From NCBI RefSeq assembly GCF_014203735.1, contig NZ_JACHJQ010000007.1:248001-312000 (forward strand): a DNA stretch of 64,000 nt, given 5' to 3'. Below are positions 1-11,868 of the stretch, piece by piece. Numbering within the stretch: position 1 is the first letter of the stretch; each line of letters starts with the position of its first letter. Made by a program: the position numbers and the translations under genes. The notes under the pieces were generated by a model. That model saw only the letters and a program-made list of their open reading frames with translations, was not told the origin of the DNA and searched no databases. Source of the DNA: Actinophytocola algeriensis. GTDB taxonomy: Bacteria; Actinomycetota; Actinomycetes; Mycobacteriales; Pseudonocardiaceae.

Positions 1-353
1 GGCGGGGACAGGGACGGGTGGCAGCACGTGAAGATCAACCGCAGGAGGTCGTCGGCCACCACGTGGTCCGGGGGCACGTCCTCGCGGGTCAGGTCGGCCA
101 GCCGTTCCTTGTCCGCGCGCACCCGCTCCCGCCGCAGGATGTCGATCGCCTTGCGGCGGGCGGTGACCGTCAGCCACGCCCTCGGCCGCGGCGGCACCCC
201 GGTGACCGGCCAGGCGCCGAGCGCCGCGATCGTCGCCTCCTGCACGGCGTCCTCGGCCAGCCCGACGTCGCCGAGGGTCCGGATCAGGGTCGCGAGGATG
301 CGCGTGCCCTCGACCCGGACCGTCTCGGCGACGGTGTCGTGCTCCGCGCGCAC
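1..353 (-). CDS. ECF RNA polymerase sigma factor, N-terminal part (cut by window edge)
   Basis: The first 117 codons of an extracytoplasmic-function sigma factor; the rest lies outside the window. I read them on the minus strand from a GTG two bases after the stop of the YCII gene. The visible part holds a sigma region 2 pattern (a DAVQEA motif, then a Trp-Pro and a WLTVTARRKAIDILRR segment that binds the -10 element and core enzyme). The stretch that ends in FTCCHPSLSP is typical of the ECF group with a DUF6596 C-terminus. Such sigma factors are usually encoded next to a YCII/DGPF-domain protein, as here, in one operon. The trigger and regulon cannot be read from the sequence. Confidence 0.85.
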   Translation of the reverse strand, partial: MRAEHDTVAETVRVEGTRILATLIRTLGDVGLAEDAVQEATIAALGAWPVTGVPPRPRAWLTVTARRKAIDILRRERVRADKERLADLTREDVPPDHVVADDLLRLIFTCCHPSLSP

Positions 354-355
354 CG

Positions 356-703
356 CTACCGCGCCGCGATGACCGGCCGGACCTCGACGGCGCCGCCCCA
401 GGCCGCGGGGATCTCCGCCGCGATCGCGACCGCTTCCTCCAGGTCGGCGGCCTCGATCAGGTAATACCCGGTCAGGGCCTCCTTGGTCTCGGCGTACGGG
501 CCGTCGGTGGTCACGACCTGACCGCCACGCGCGCCCTCCACCCGGACCACCGTGGCCGTGCTCGTCGGGTGCAGCACGGCGCTCTGCGTGATCCGCTCGG
601 CGTGGTCCACCCCGAACTTGCGGTACTCCGCGAGCTCCTCCGCGTGCTCCGGCGCCCACCAGTCCACGTCGGCGGTGTAGGTCATCGCCAGGTACTGCGC
701 CAT
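356..703 (-). CDS. YCII-related (DGPF) domain protein
   Basis: A 115-residue small soluble protein. The N-terminus MAQYLAMTYTAD and the TDGPYAETKEALTGYYLIEA segment are typical of the YCII/DGPF fold, a ferredoxin-like alpha-beta domain. The start has a good ribosome site (GAGGAGGG, six to seven bases before the ATG). The next gene begins 2 bp after its stop and encodes an ECF sigma factor, a pairing seen in many actinobacteria. The biochemical role of these partners is unknown; they are suspected to modulate the sigma factor or sense a small molecule. Confidence 0.88.
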   Translation of the reverse strand: MAQYLAMTYTADVDWWAPEHAEELAEYRKFGVDHAERITQSAVLHPTSTATVVRVEGARGGQVVTTDGPYAETKEALTGYYLIEAADLEEAVAIAAEIPAAWGGAVEVRPVIAAR

Positions 704-834
704 CTGGTTCCCTCCTCGGTCCCGGCCCGCCCTGGGCCGTCAAGGATGGAACGAACGGGCCCCATCCGGAAAGGACATCATCCGGCCGCCTTCTTCCAGC
801 ACCTCGGCCCCACCAGCACCCCGGCACGGCCTGT

Positions 835-1614
835 TCATCGCGACCGGCGCTCGATGCCGTCCAGCAGCGCGGCGAGGCCGGTCCGGAACGTCTCCGTCGC
901 GGCCTGTTCCTGGTAGGGCACGGTCTCGTCGGTCATCGTGAAGCCGCCCGACCGGGCGAGCTTCGCGACCGCGGGGAAGCGCTGGTCGAAGTCCGGTGCC
1001 ATCTCGGTCAGCAGCGCGGACCGGGCGTACCACCAGTCCTCGTCGGACGTGCCGGTGGCGGCCGACGCCTCCCGCGCCTCGGCGACGACCTGCGCGACGC
1101 CGCGGACGAACTGGAACAACGCGCCGGTGACCTGCCGCAGCGCGGCCGGGTCCAGGCCGGTCTCGAACAGGAGCCGCACGACCTCGTCCAGCACCACGTA
1201 CTCGTTGGGACCCAGCACCGGCCGCGCCTGCGACACCTGCAGCACCCACGGGTGGCGCAGGTAGAACGCCCACATGTCCTCCGCCCACGCGGTGAGCGCG
1301 GGCCGCCAGCCGTCGCCGAGGTCGTAGGTGCGGTGCGCCTCGGCGATCACCGTGTCGTACATGAGGTCGACCAGCTCGCCCTTGCTCGGCACGTAGGTGT
1401 AGAGCGCCATGCCGGTGCGCCCGAGCCGCTCGCCGACCGCGCGCATCGACAGCGCCGCCATCCCGTACTCGTCGGCGACCTCGATGGCCGCCGCGACGAT
1501 CGCGTCGATCGTCAGCCCCTGTTTCGGACCGGGCCGCGGCTCCTCCGCGAGCGGGGTGCGCCAGAGCAGCGCCATCGAGCGACGTGCGTCGCCCTGACCG
1601 GCGAACACCACCAC
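835..1614 (-). CDS. TetR-family transcriptional regulator (TetR_C type)
   Basis: A 259-residue repressor. Residues about 32-80 form the TetR helix-turn-helix (LSMRAVGERLG, then GMALYTYVPSKGELVDLM). The rest matches the all-helical tetracycline-repressor-like C-terminal domain that binds ligand and dimerises. Three GTG codons stand in a row at the start; the first has AAGGAG eight bases upstream and was chosen. The gene is divergent from a UvrA-like ABC ATPase with only 72 bp between the starts. This intergenic region holds a CTTTA/TAAAG inverted repeat, so the likely job is drug-responsive control of both genes. The ligand is unknown. Confidence 0.9.
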   Translation of the reverse strand: MVVFAGQGDARRSMALLWRTPLAEEPRPGPKQGLTIDAIVAAAIEVADEYGMAALSMRAVGERLGRTGMALYTYVPSKGELVDLMYDTVIAEAHRTYDLGDGWRPALTAWAEDMWAFYLRHPWVLQVSQARPVLGPNEYVVLDEVVRLLFETGLDPAALRQVTGALFQFVRGVAQVVAEAREASAATGTSDEDWWYARSALLTEMAPDFDQRFPAVAKLARSGGFTMTDETVPYQEQAATETFRTGLAALLDGIERRSR

Positions 1615-1633
1615 GTTTGCAACTCCTTACGCC

Positions 1634-1672
1634 ATAAAGTACTGTTTTCTGGCATCACTTTACACCATAAAG
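1634..1672. promoter_or_regulatory. Probable operator between tetR-like and uvrA-like genes
   Basis: The 72-bp divergent spacer is AT-rich compared with its surroundings. It holds CTTTA-CACCA-TAAAG (1658-1672), a 5-bp inverted repeat with 5-bp spacing, and TAAAGT (1635-1640) facing ACTTTA (1657-1662). Overlapping inverted repeats between a TetR gene and its divergent target are the usual operator layout. The binding protein is inferred from position. Confidence 0.6.
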
Positions 1673-1686
1673 AGAGAGGCGGCGAC

Positions 1687-3951
<2,265 letters not shown>

Positions 3952-3969
3952 CAGCGGCGATGAGGTGGG

Positions 3970-4003
3970 GCCTGTGCCGGTTGTGCGGCCAACCGGCACA
4001 GGC
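3970..4003 (+). terminator. Rho-independent-like hairpin after the uvrA-like gene
   Basis: A perfect 14-bp stem (GCCTGTGCCGGTTG / CAACCGGCACAGGC) with a 6-nt loop begins 18 bp after the stop codon. There is no T tract, which is common for terminators in high-GC actinobacteria. Confidence 0.65.
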
Positions 4004-4059
4004 GCTGCGCTGACCGGCGGATGGCTTTCGGGGTGTCTCGCCCGGCGGGTGTGCCCTCC

Positions 4060-4300
4060 GGGGGCTTCTCGCCGGAGGGCAGGTCTCTGGGATGGCTTCT
4101 CGGTTTCGTTGTTTGGCTGCGGTTGGGTGCGGGTCTGCCTGCCATCCCGTCGACCTCCCTACGGGCTATCACACCGGCTCAAGGGGGCGGTTCCGGCGTT
4201 TGCCGCCGGTTTGGGTTGGTGGTGCCCCCTTGATCCGGTGTGATCGGGCTTCGCCAGGTCGACGGGATGGCAGGGAGCCCCTTGGTGGCGGGCTTCCGCC
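4060..4300 (+). repeat. Dispersed palindrome-bearing element, copy A
   Basis: This gene-free stretch is centred on a long imperfect palindrome, 4139-4273. The outer 18 bp are perfect (CTGCCATCCCGTCGACCT against its complement at 4256-4273). An inner 21-bp arm (4168-4188 with 4224-4244) has one mismatch. About 40 bp upstream is the block AGGTCTCTGGGATGGCTT (4081-4098). The same blocks, in the same order but on the opposite strand, recur at 28085-28325. No transposase or credible ORF is present. Boundaries are approximate. It may be a non-autonomous mobile element or a structured RNA. Confidence 0.75.
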
Positions 4301-4356
4301 CCGCGCTCGGTTGGCCTTGAGCCGTGAAAGGCGCTTTTCGGGGCTGTGGCGGTGTC

Positions 4357-4526
4357 ATGAAGGGCCCCTTCATCACGCCGGACGTTGCGAAGGGGCCCTT
4401 CATCACGGTGAACGCAACGAAGGGGCCCTTCATCACACCGCGCGTGACGAAGGGGCCCTTCATCACGGTGAGCGCAACGAAGGGGTCCTTCATCGCACCG
4501 GGCGTTACGAAGGGCCCCTTCGTGGC
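4357..4526. repeat. Six-copy 30-bp tandem repeat with palindromic GAAGGGGCCCTTC core
   Basis: Units begin at 4357, 4387, 4417, 4447, 4477 and 4507, an exact 30-bp period. Each has a GAAGGG(G/C)CCCTTC palindrome followed by a 12-14 bp linker. The linkers alternate between two types that are roughly complementary to each other. Because 30 is a multiple of three, both strands stay open and would encode a 10-residue KGPF repeat, but neither reading has a good start context or codon bias. I treat it as non-coding. It lies between the uvrA-like and SWIM genes, at the 3' end of both. Confidence 0.85.
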
Positions 4527-4560
4527 ATCGCTGATGTCTCGACAGCGTCTTTCGGGGCAC

Positions 4561-6135
4561 TCAAAACCCGGCTCGCCGCAACTCGTCCAACAGTGCGGGC
4601 CGGCGTGCGTGGGCCAGCTTCAGCGACGCCACGAACCCCGCGACCGACTCCCCAGCTCGCGAAGCACACGCCGCCATCTCCTTCAGCAGTACGCACGCCT
4701 CCCGGTAGCACTCCCGCCCGCCCCGCGACAGGCACTCCGTCACCAGCGTCCGGTACGCCGCGAGGACCTCGGCCGGATGCGTCTCCGCCCGGGACCGTAC
4801 GACCTCCACCCCCGCGCAGTCGTGCTTCACCGCCGCCAGCCAGGCGGGCTCGTGCTCTCCGTCGTCCAACAGTGCGCCCACCAGTTCCGACGGCGGCAGC
4901 ACCTCCAGGGCCCACGACCGCAGACCCGACCACACCTTCGCCGCCACCGCCGTCTCGCGCAGGCGGCCGTAGCAGAGCCGGGTTCGCGCCGACAGCAAGT
5001 CCGCCTTCCGCAGTGACACCGCGTCGTCGCCGCGTTGGCCGTCCAGGTATGACTCGACCAGTAGCTCCGTCAGGCCCAGGTCCCTGGTTTCCGCCACCCC
5101 GCGCTCCGCCCACCGGATGGCCTCGTCCAGGCGGCCGGCGTGACGCAACACCGCCACGATCTCGCGGTAGGCGCGTACGGCGGGGAGGTCGTCGGACAGT
5201 ACGTCCACCATGGCGTCCGCGTCGCCGGAGGATTTCGCCAGTTGTTCGCGCATGCCGCGCAGGACCGTGTGGTCGGCATCGTCGTCCAGGGCGTGCCACG
5301 CGTCGTTCACCAGCGTGCGGTACGCCGCCATGCCCGGCTCACCCAGCGGCTCCGCGAAGTCGCCGATGTCGATCGTCGGCCACGTCGGCCAGTTCAGGCG
5401 CACGTGGAACAGCCACGACGCCAGCTTCGCCGGGTTCGGGCGGGCCACGGCGCACGCCCGCGCGTACAGCTTCACCGCCCGCCTCGCCACCCCCGACACG
5501 GCGCCCGCCGGGTCGTCCACCGCGCCCAGCGCTTCGACCAGCAGCTCCACCGCATGCCTCGCCAGCGGGCGAGCTTCCGCCGCGTGGCCCGCGTCGACCA
5601 GGGCACGCACCGTGTCCACGACGTCCTTGGCGCGGCCCGCGTAGCCGGGGTCGGCGAAACCGTGGACCCGCAACGCCTCGTCCAGCTGCCTGCGCAACAC
5701 CGCCACCTGCGGCGCTCCCGTGCTGCCCGCCCGCAGCATGAGCTGCCGGTACAGCGCGGGATCCCGCTTCGCCTGCTCCAGCACGAGTTCCACCAGCTCG
5801 CGCTGGTCCAGCGACCGCAGGTACGTCCCCAGGTCGACCTCCGGCACCTGCTCGCCGGACGCCAGCAGGACAAGCCCCACCGCCACGCAGTGCTTGCAGA
5901 AGTTGCCCTCGACCCCGAACGGGCAGCCGCACTCACCGACGAGCGCCGCGTTCCCCCGCCCCAGCCACACCTCGTAGACGTCCTTGCCCCGCACCGCCGC
6001 CCGCACACCCAGCGCCGTCGGTTGCAAGTCCCCCACCGCGTCGACGTAGTCCCGCCCACGGCGGAAGGAGCCGTCGCCGGCGGTGGCGCGCAGATCGTCC
6101 TCGGTGAACCACACCATGCCGCAATTCAAGCGCAC
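4561..6135 (-). CDS. SWIM zinc-finger protein
   Basis: A 524-residue protein with an N-terminal SWIM zinc finger: Cys69-x-Cys71 then Cys80-x-His82 (CGCPFGVEGNFCKH). SWIM fingers bind DNA or protein. The rest is an alpha-helical, Ala/Leu-rich region of about 400 residues, without a catalytic motif that I recognise; it may be a TPR-like solenoid. GTG 6135 is chosen because GGAGG sits seven bases upstream; ATG 6117 lacks such a site. The gene follows the hydrolase by 27 bp and may be the last gene of the mraZ transcript. Its 3' end runs to the edge of the 30-bp repeat array. Confidence 0.85.
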   Translation of the reverse strand: MRLNCGMVWFTEDDLRATAGDGSFRRGRDYVDAVGDLQPTALGVRAAVRGKDVYEVWLGRGNAALVGECGCPFGVEGNFCKHCVAVGLVLLASGEQVPEVDLGTYLRSLDQRELVELVLEQAKRDPALYRQLMLRAGSTGAPQVAVLRRQLDEALRVHGFADPGYAGRAKDVVDTVRALVDAGHAAEARPLARHAVELLVEALGAVDDPAGAVSGVARRAVKLYARACAVARPNPAKLASWLFHVRLNWPTWPTIDIGDFAEPLGEPGMAAYRTLVNDAWHALDDDADHTVLRGMREQLAKSSGDADAMVDVLSDDLPAVRAYREIVAVLRHAGRLDEAIRWAERGVAETRDLGLTELLVESYLDGQRGDDAVSLRKADLLSARTRLCYGRLRETAVAAKVWSGLRSWALEVLPPSELVGALLDDGEHEPAWLAAVKHDCAGVEVVRSRAETHPAEVLAAYRTLVTECLSRGGRECYREACVLLKEMAACASRAGESVAGFVASLKLAHARRPALLDELRRAGF

Positions 6136-6162
6136 CAGCCCGCCTCCCCGGTCACGTTCCCG

Positions 6163-7047
<885 letters not shown>

Positions 7048-7057
7048 GCCAAGGAGA

Positions 7058-9124
7058 TTACGGCTCCACGAGCGGGATGAACGGCGTCTGTTCCTTCGAC
7101 AGCGGGATGTTGTACGTCTGGGCGAGGTGCGAGGCGATGTCGTGGAACAGCGGCGCCGCGCTCTTGCCCTCCGGCGGACCGCCGACGTACTTGGGCTGGT
7201 CCAGCATGATGCCGACGACGAACCGCGGGTCGTCGGCGGGCAGGATGCCCGCGAACGTGATCCAGTACTTCTCCTGGCTGTACCGGCCCGCTTCCTTGTC
7301 GAACTGCTGCGCCGTGCCGGTCTTGCCCGCGATCTGGTAGCCGGTCAGCGCGGCGGGGACGCCGGTGCCGTTGTTCGGGGTGTCCGCGTCCTGCACGACC
7401 GCGCGGAACATGTCGCGCACGGTCCGCGCGGTCTTCGCGTCGACCACGCGCACCGCCTTCGGCTTCGGTTCCGGGATCCGCTTGCCGTCCTCGGTGACCT
7501 GTGCGGACACGATCCTCGGCGGCACGCGGACGCCGTCGTTGGCGACGGTCTGGTACATGCCGGCCATCTGCAGCACGGTCATCGCCAGGCCCTGCCCGAT
7601 CGGCAGGTTGCCGAAGGTCGAGCCGGACCACTGACCGCGCGGCGGCACGCTGCCGGGGCTCTCCCCCGCGAGACCCACACCCGTGCGGGAGCCGAGCCCG
7701 AGCTTCTTCAGCAGCTCGGAGAACTTGTCCGGACCGCACTCCTGCGCGAGCATCAGCGTGCCGACGTTCGACGACTTCGCGAAGATGCCGGTCGTGGTGA
7801 ACGGCATGGTGCCGTGGTCCCACGCGTCGCGGATGGTGCGGTCGGCGACCCGGATGTGGTCGCGCACCTGGTGCACGTCCAGCGGCGAGGTGATGTTCTG
7901 GTCGATCGCGCACAGCGCGGTGACGACCTTGTTCACCGAACCCGGCTCGTACATGTCGCTGACCGCCGGGTTGCCCATCGAGTCGGGGTCCCAGCCGGTG
8001 CTGCTCGGGTCGAACGTCTTGTCGTTGGCGAGCGCGTAGACCTCGCCGGTCTTCGCATCCATGATCACCGCGCTGGCGCCGCGCGCCTGCGACCTCGCCA
8101 CGTAGTCCGTGAGCGACTGCTGCAGGAAGTACTGCAGGTCCGCGTCGATCGTCAGCTCGAGGTCCGCCCCGTCGACCGCGGGCCGCACGTCCCGCTCGGT
8201 GCCGGGGATGATGACGCCGTCGTCGCCTTCCTCGGTGGCCGCCTCCTGGCGGCCGGACGTGCCGGCGAGGTCGTTGTCCCGCAACAGCTCCAGGCCCGCG
8301 AGGCCGTGCAGGTCGTGCTTCTTGGGGTCCTTGTCCTCCGTTCGCCAGTTCGCGACGCCGATGATGTTGGCGGCGGTCGTCTTGCCCGGGTACTCCCGCT
8401 CGGCGCGGTACTCGGCGATGATCGACGGGTACTCGTCCTGGATCGCCCGCGCCACCGCGGGCTGGACGTTGTGCACCAGGTAGACGAAGTTGGAGTCCTG
8501 GCGGAGCTTGCCGAGCAGCTGGCCCTCCGACACCGCGCCACCGAGCTTCGCGGCCATGAACCGCGCCATGTCCTGGGTCTCGGTGTCGAAGTTCAGCGGC
8601 GTGGCCTTCGTCTTGCCGTCCTTGATGTTCTTGTTGTAGGTGTCGATCTCCTCGCGCTGGGCCTTCGGCCGGAACGCGAGCGACCGCGACTCGACGCTGA
8701 ACGCGAGTTCCATGCCGTTGCGGTCGAGGATCGACCCGCGGTGCGCGGGCAGGTCGATCTCCGTCATGCGCTGCCGTTCGGCCTTGGCGGCGAGTGCCTC
8801 GGCCTCGAAACCCTGGACCTGGATGAGCTTCAGCCCGGCCGCGACCAGCGCGGCGATGAGGAGGAAGCGCACGACGACGACGCGGATGTGGTGGTTCGTC
8901 GGCTTGCGCTTCTTGCGCACGAGCCGTCGCGGCCCGACCGGCACCTTGCGCGGCGGCGGCGCCACCCGGCGACCGGACCCGTGCACGGACGCGCGCGGCG
9001 GCACACCACGGGCCGCTCCCCGGCCCGGCACGCCACCACGGACGGGTGCCCCGGACGCGGCGACCCGCTGCACCGGCCGGCGCGCGGGCGTGCCGGGCCG
9101 GCGCGCTCTCGGCTGGCCCGGCAT
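7058..9124 (-). CDS. ftsI: Septal peptidoglycan transpeptidase FtsI (PBP class B)
   Basis: A 688-residue class B penicillin-binding protein that cross-links septal peptidoglycan. The order is a basic, disordered cytoplasmic tail (to about residue 75), one membrane segment (VVVRFLLIAALVAAGLKL), a dimerisation/pedestal region and the transpeptidase domain. The active-site motifs are SVNK (Ser about 396), SSN (about 452) and KTG (about 600). No PASTA repeats follow. It sits in the mraZ-rsmH-ftsL-ftsI order of the dcw cluster. A 94-bp gap with a strong palindrome separates it from ftsL. Downstream is a hydrolase instead of murE. Confidence 0.96.
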   Translation of the reverse strand: MPGQPRARRPGTPARRPVQRVAASGAPVRGGVPGRGAARGVPPRASVHGSGRRVAPPPRKVPVGPRRLVRKKRKPTNHHIRVVVVRFLLIAALVAAGLKLIQVQGFEAEALAAKAERQRMTEIDLPAHRGSILDRNGMELAFSVESRSLAFRPKAQREEIDTYNKNIKDGKTKATPLNFDTETQDMARFMAAKLGGAVSEGQLLGKLRQDSNFVYLVHNVQPAVARAIQDEYPSIIAEYRAEREYPGKTTAANIIGVANWRTEDKDPKKHDLHGLAGLELLRDNDLAGTSGRQEAATEEGDDGVIIPGTERDVRPAVDGADLELTIDADLQYFLQQSLTDYVARSQARGASAVIMDAKTGEVYALANDKTFDPSSTGWDPDSMGNPAVSDMYEPGSVNKVVTALCAIDQNITSPLDVHQVRDHIRVADRTIRDAWDHGTMPFTTTGIFAKSSNVGTLMLAQECGPDKFSELLKKLGLGSRTGVGLAGESPGSVPPRGQWSGSTFGNLPIGQGLAMTVLQMAGMYQTVANDGVRVPPRIVSAQVTEDGKRIPEPKPKAVRVVDAKTARTVRDMFRAVVQDADTPNNGTGVPAALTGYQIAGKTGTAQQFDKEAGRYSQEKYWITFAGILPADDPRFVVGIMLDQPKYVGGPPEGKSAAPLFHDIASHLAQTYNIPLSKEQTPFIPLVEP

Positions 9125-9148
9125 CAGCGATCGCCCCCCGCACGCCGG

Positions 9149-9205
9149 ATGCCCCGAAGGTGCCGTTCAGGACGGTCGACGTCCAGCAGTGCACCTTCAG
9201 GGCAT
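9149..9205. repeat. Palindromic element between ftsL and ftsI
   Basis: Arms ATGCCCCGAAGGTGC (9149-9163) and GCACCTTCAGGGCAT (9191-9205) pair with one mismatch. The ends ATGCCC/GGGCAT and the GAAGG/CCTTC core match the palindromes at 36939-36995 and, more weakly, at 27881-27930. It fills most of the ftsL-ftsI gap and could be a processing site or attenuator in the operon. Confidence 0.75.
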
Positions 9206-9218
9206 GCGGTGGTGTCTG

Positions 9219-9872
9219 TCATCCGCCGGCTCCCTGCCCGTTCGCCGGGGGCGGCTGGTCCTGGTTCGCGGACGGGTTGTCGTTCTCGGGCGGCGTGACC
9301 GGCGTCGGCGGGGTGACCGGTGTCGGGTCGCCCACGACCACGACGGTGCCGTCCGGCTTCACGATGAGCCGGGCCGGGTCACCGGCCGGGACCATGCCCA
9401 TGGCCTTCGCCCGCTCGGCCAGCGACGCCGCCGACTCCTTCTGCGTCACCTCGCGCTGCAGCACCGCCGCGCGCTCGGCCAGCCGCTCGGCGTCCTGCTT
9501 GGCCTGGTCCAGCCGGTAGGAGTCGGCGATGGCCTGCGTGGACAGCCACAGCGTGGCCGCGACACCGACCACCAGCAGCACGATGATCAGCACCGCGAAC
9601 GACACGCGGCCGGAACCGCGGTCGAGGTCCTCGTCCACCACGCGCTGGACCGGCCTGCCCTCGCGCTGGGCCCGCCGCGCGTAGGCGCGCTGGGCCGCCG
9701 CGGACCTGGCCCGGTTCGGTGCCGGGGCACGGGCAGGCGCGGGTGCGGTGTCGACGGTGTCCTGCACCGCGCCCTTCACGGCGCCTTTCGCGGCACCCTT
9801 CCGCGCGCCCTTCGCGGTGCCCTTGGTCGCGTCCTTCGCCCGGGGACGAGTCGGCTCTGCCTGGATCGTCAT
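9219..9872 (-). CDS. ftsL: Cell division protein FtsL-like
   Basis: A 217-residue bitopic membrane protein. A long basic Ala/Lys/Arg-rich cytoplasmic region with KG(A/T) repeats comes first (residues 1-90). One membrane span follows ([21 protein letters not shown]), then a short coiled coil ([20 protein letters not shown]), typical of FtsL/DivIC partners of FtsQ and FtsI. The C-terminus is Pro/Asn/Gln-rich and probably flexible. It overlaps rsmH by four bases (ATGA), which points to translational coupling. Identification rests on topology and position between rsmH and ftsI, since FtsL sequences diverge strongly. Confidence 0.88.
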   Translation of the reverse strand: MTIQAEPTRPRAKDATKGTAKGARKGAAKGAVKGAVQDTVDTAPAPARAPAPNRARSAAAQRAYARRAQREGRPVQRVVDEDLDRGSGRVSFAVLIIVLLVVGVAATLWLSTQAIADSYRLDQAKQDAERLAERAAVLQREVTQKESAASLAERAKAMGMVPAGDPARLIVKPDGTVVVVGDPTPVTPPTPVTPPENDNPSANQDQPPPANGQGAGG

Positions 9873-10834
9873 GCCGCCTCCAGAATCCGCTCGGCCGCAC
9901 GCAACCGGACCGAGGCCGCCCGCGGGTTGTGTTCGATCTCCTGCTCGTTCGCCTGCTCCGCGCCCCTGGTCAGCAGCTTCAGCTGCGGCCCGTGGCCGGG
10001 CAGCTCCACCGGCACGCCCTCGGGCGTGCGGGACTTCGCCAGCTCGGCCAGCGCGTGCTTGACGATGCGGTCCTCCAGCGACTGGTAGGACTCCACGACG
10101 ATCCGGCCGCCGACCCGCAGCGCGCGCAGCGCGGCGGGCACCGCGGCGCGCAGCGCGGCGAGCTCGCCGTTGACCTCGATGCGCAGCGCCTGGAACGTGC
10201 GCTTCGCCGGATGGCCGCCGGTGCGCCGCGACGCGGCGGGCACCGCCTCGTACAGCAGCTCCACCAGCCGGCCGCTGTTGGTGAACGGTGTGGTGGCGCG
10301 GGCGCGCACGACCCGGTCGACGATCCGCTTCGCGAACCGCTCCTCGCCGTAGTCGCGCAGGATCCGCACCAGGTCACCCGGCGGGTAGGTGTTCAGCACC
10401 TCCGCCGCGGTCAGCTCGGCAGTCGGGTCCATCCGCATGTCCAGTGGCGCGTCCCGCGAGTACGCGAAGCCGCGCTCGGCGACGTCGAGCTGCATCGAGG
10501 ACACCCCGAGGTCCATGAGCACGCCCGCGACACCGCCGCGGGGTGCGATGCCGAGCCCGGACAGCACGTCCGGCAGCTCGTCGTAGACCGCGTGCACGAG
10601 GTGGACCCGGTCGCCGTACCGCGCGAGGCGGTCACGGGAGCGGTCGAGCGCGTTCGGGTCCCGGTCGAGGCCGACCAGGGTGAGCGCGGGGTGTGCGGCC
10701 AGGAGCGCGTCGGAGTGGCCGCCGAGACCGAGTGTGGTGTCCACGAGGACGGCGCCGGGCTGGGTGAGAGCGGGTTCGAACAGCGCGAGCACCCGCTCCA
10801 GCAACACCGGGACATGTGCCGGGTTTTCGCCCAT
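9869..10834 (-). CDS. rsmH: 16S rRNA (cytosine-1402 N4)-methyltransferase RsmH
   Basis: A 321-residue SAM-dependent methyltransferase that modifies C1402 of 16S rRNA at the P site. The N-terminal [10 protein letters not shown], the SAM loop [18 protein letters not shown], the [12 protein letters not shown] motif with [14 protein letters not shown], and the late [11 protein letters not shown] are all family hallmarks. The usual length is about 310-320 residues. It lies second in the mraZ operon, 159 bp after mraZ, and overlaps ftsL by ATGA. Confidence 0.97.
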   Translation of the reverse strand: MGENPAHVPVLLERVLALFEPALTQPGAVLVDTTLGLGGHSDALLAAHPALTLVGLDRDPNALDRSRDRLARYGDRVHLVHAVYDELPDVLSGLGIAPRGGVAGVLMDLGVSSMQLDVAERGFAYSRDAPLDMRMDPTAELTAAEVLNTYPPGDLVRILRDYGEERFAKRIVDRVVRARATTPFTNSGRLVELLYEAVPAASRRTGGHPAKRTFQALRIEVNGELAALRAAVPAALRALRVGGRIVVESYQSLEDRIVKHALAELAKSRTPEGVPVELPGHGPQLKLLTRGAEQANEQEIEHNPRAASVRLRAAERILEAA

Positions 10835-10993
10835 GCCGAATACACCCCCTCTCCCGCCTCGGAAATTCCAACGGGTGCCGCCAGGTCCCCGCCCGCTCGT
10901 CGAACCTGGCGCCGGGGAAGGTGTGCCAGGGTCGAAGGCGAGCGGAACGGAGGCCTCGCGGCACCCGCGTGCATGCCCGGTGTTCCGCTCCCG

Positions 10994-11425
10994 TCAGAAC
11001 ACGCCGGGCAGGACTTCCTCCCGAGCCTGGGAGTAGTCGTCCTCGTGTTCGTCCAGGTAGGTCTGCCACGCTTGCGCGTCCCAGATCTCCAGGCGGGTGA
11101 TCGCACCGATGACCACGCACTCCTTGGTCAGCCCCGCGTAGCGGCGGAGCTCCGGTGCGATCGCGATCCGGCCTTGGCCATCGGGTCGCTGCTCGTCTGT
11201 ACCGGCGAACAGGTACCGCTGGTAGGCGCGAACCGCCTCGTTCGTCAAGGGAGCGGCAGCCACTTTGCGTGCCATCTCCTCGAACTCCGCTCGCGGAAAG
11301 ACGTAGAGACAGTGGTCCTGACCCTTTGTCACCATCAACCCGCCCGCGAGGGCGTCCCGGAACTTGGCAGGCAGCGTGAGCCGCCCCTTGTCGTCCAGCT
11401 TCGGGGTGTGCGTACCGAGGAACAT
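10994..11425 (-). CDS. mraZ: Transcriptional regulator MraZ
   Basis: A 143-residue DNA-binding protein with two AbrB-like/SpoVT repeats. The first begins [24 protein letters not shown] and the second [18 protein letters not shown]. MraZ represses its own dcw operon by binding TGGG repeats. I chose ATG 11425 because it gives the canonical N-terminus and has GGAGG about ten bases upstream. The frame stays open upstream, but that part overlaps the operator and promoter. A row of four 5-bp repeats with 10-bp period lies at 11472-11506. Confidence 0.96.
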   Translation of the reverse strand: MFLGTHTPKLDDKGRLTLPAKFRDALAGGLMVTKGQDHCLYVFPRAEFEEMARKVAAAPLTNEAVRAYQRYLFAGTDEQRPDGQGRIAIAPELRRYAGLTKECVVIGAITRLEIWDAQAWQTYLDEHEDDYSQAREEVLPGVF

Positions 11426-11471
11426 CAGGGTCCGCACCTCCCCACCGGTCCGTACGGACCAGCCATGGGGC

Positions 11472-11522
11472 CCCCTTCTGCCCCACTTGCCGCCACCGTA
11501 CCCCACTTTTCACCACAGTCAA
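11472..11522 (-). promoter_or_regulatory. mraZ promoter with MraZ operator repeats
   Basis: On the minus strand a TTGACT -35 (11517-11522) and TACGGT -10 (11495-11500) are separated by 16 bp. Repeats GTGGG, GTGGC, GTGGG and AGGGG lie at 11502-11506, 11492-11496, 11482-11486 and 11472-11476, exactly 10 bp apart with 5-bp spacers. MraZ is known to bind such TGGG direct repeats, here overlapping the -10 and start region, so autorepression is expected. Confidence 0.8.
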
Positions 11523-11868
11523 CGGCGAATGACAGGAATTCGTAAGGTGGATCTCAGAGTTTGCGCAGGTCAACACGCGGGGGGAATGGTGGGGGCCGGT
11601 GGTGGGACTCCCCCATCCGGGTGCCGGAAGAGCGGCCTTCGGTGCCCGGCCAGGCGGCCGAACGGACCGATTTCGACCCTGTTCCAGCCGGGAGGGGTTC
11701 GCCGTGGGGCGTCGTGGGGAACCCCGGTGGGGAGAAGTGGAGGAACCCCGCGCGGGGCCAATTCGCCCGTCCGGAACCCGGCGACGCCAAAAGGCGTACA
11801 AGATAGAAGGACGCCCGTACCTCGTCCTCGCGGATGGAGGGGTGGGGTACTTCTCGCAGGTTTGACAC
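11523..11868. other. Gene-free spacer between the mraZ and moxR transcription units
   Basis: About 345 bp with no credible gene. All frames are open because of high GC, but none has family similarity or a sensible start. It should hold the moxR promoter. A TTGACA (11862-11867) lies at its right end, but I could not place a convincing -10. Confidence 0.5.

Noticed and set aside
1252-1686. N-terminal extension of the UvrA-like protein
   Set aside because: The frame is open upstream but overlaps the tetR-like gene and the divergent operator; GTG 1687 has the ribosome site and family start.
4357-4526. CRISPR array
   Set aside because: The whole 30-bp unit repeats, including the linkers, which are only 12-14 bp and alternate between two forms. 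No variable spacers and no cas genes.
4324-4560. Proteins with KGPF decapeptide repeats on either strand of the 30-bp array
   Set aside because: Both strands are open only because the period is a multiple of three. No family, no good ribosome site and no codon bias; the palindrome explains both readings.
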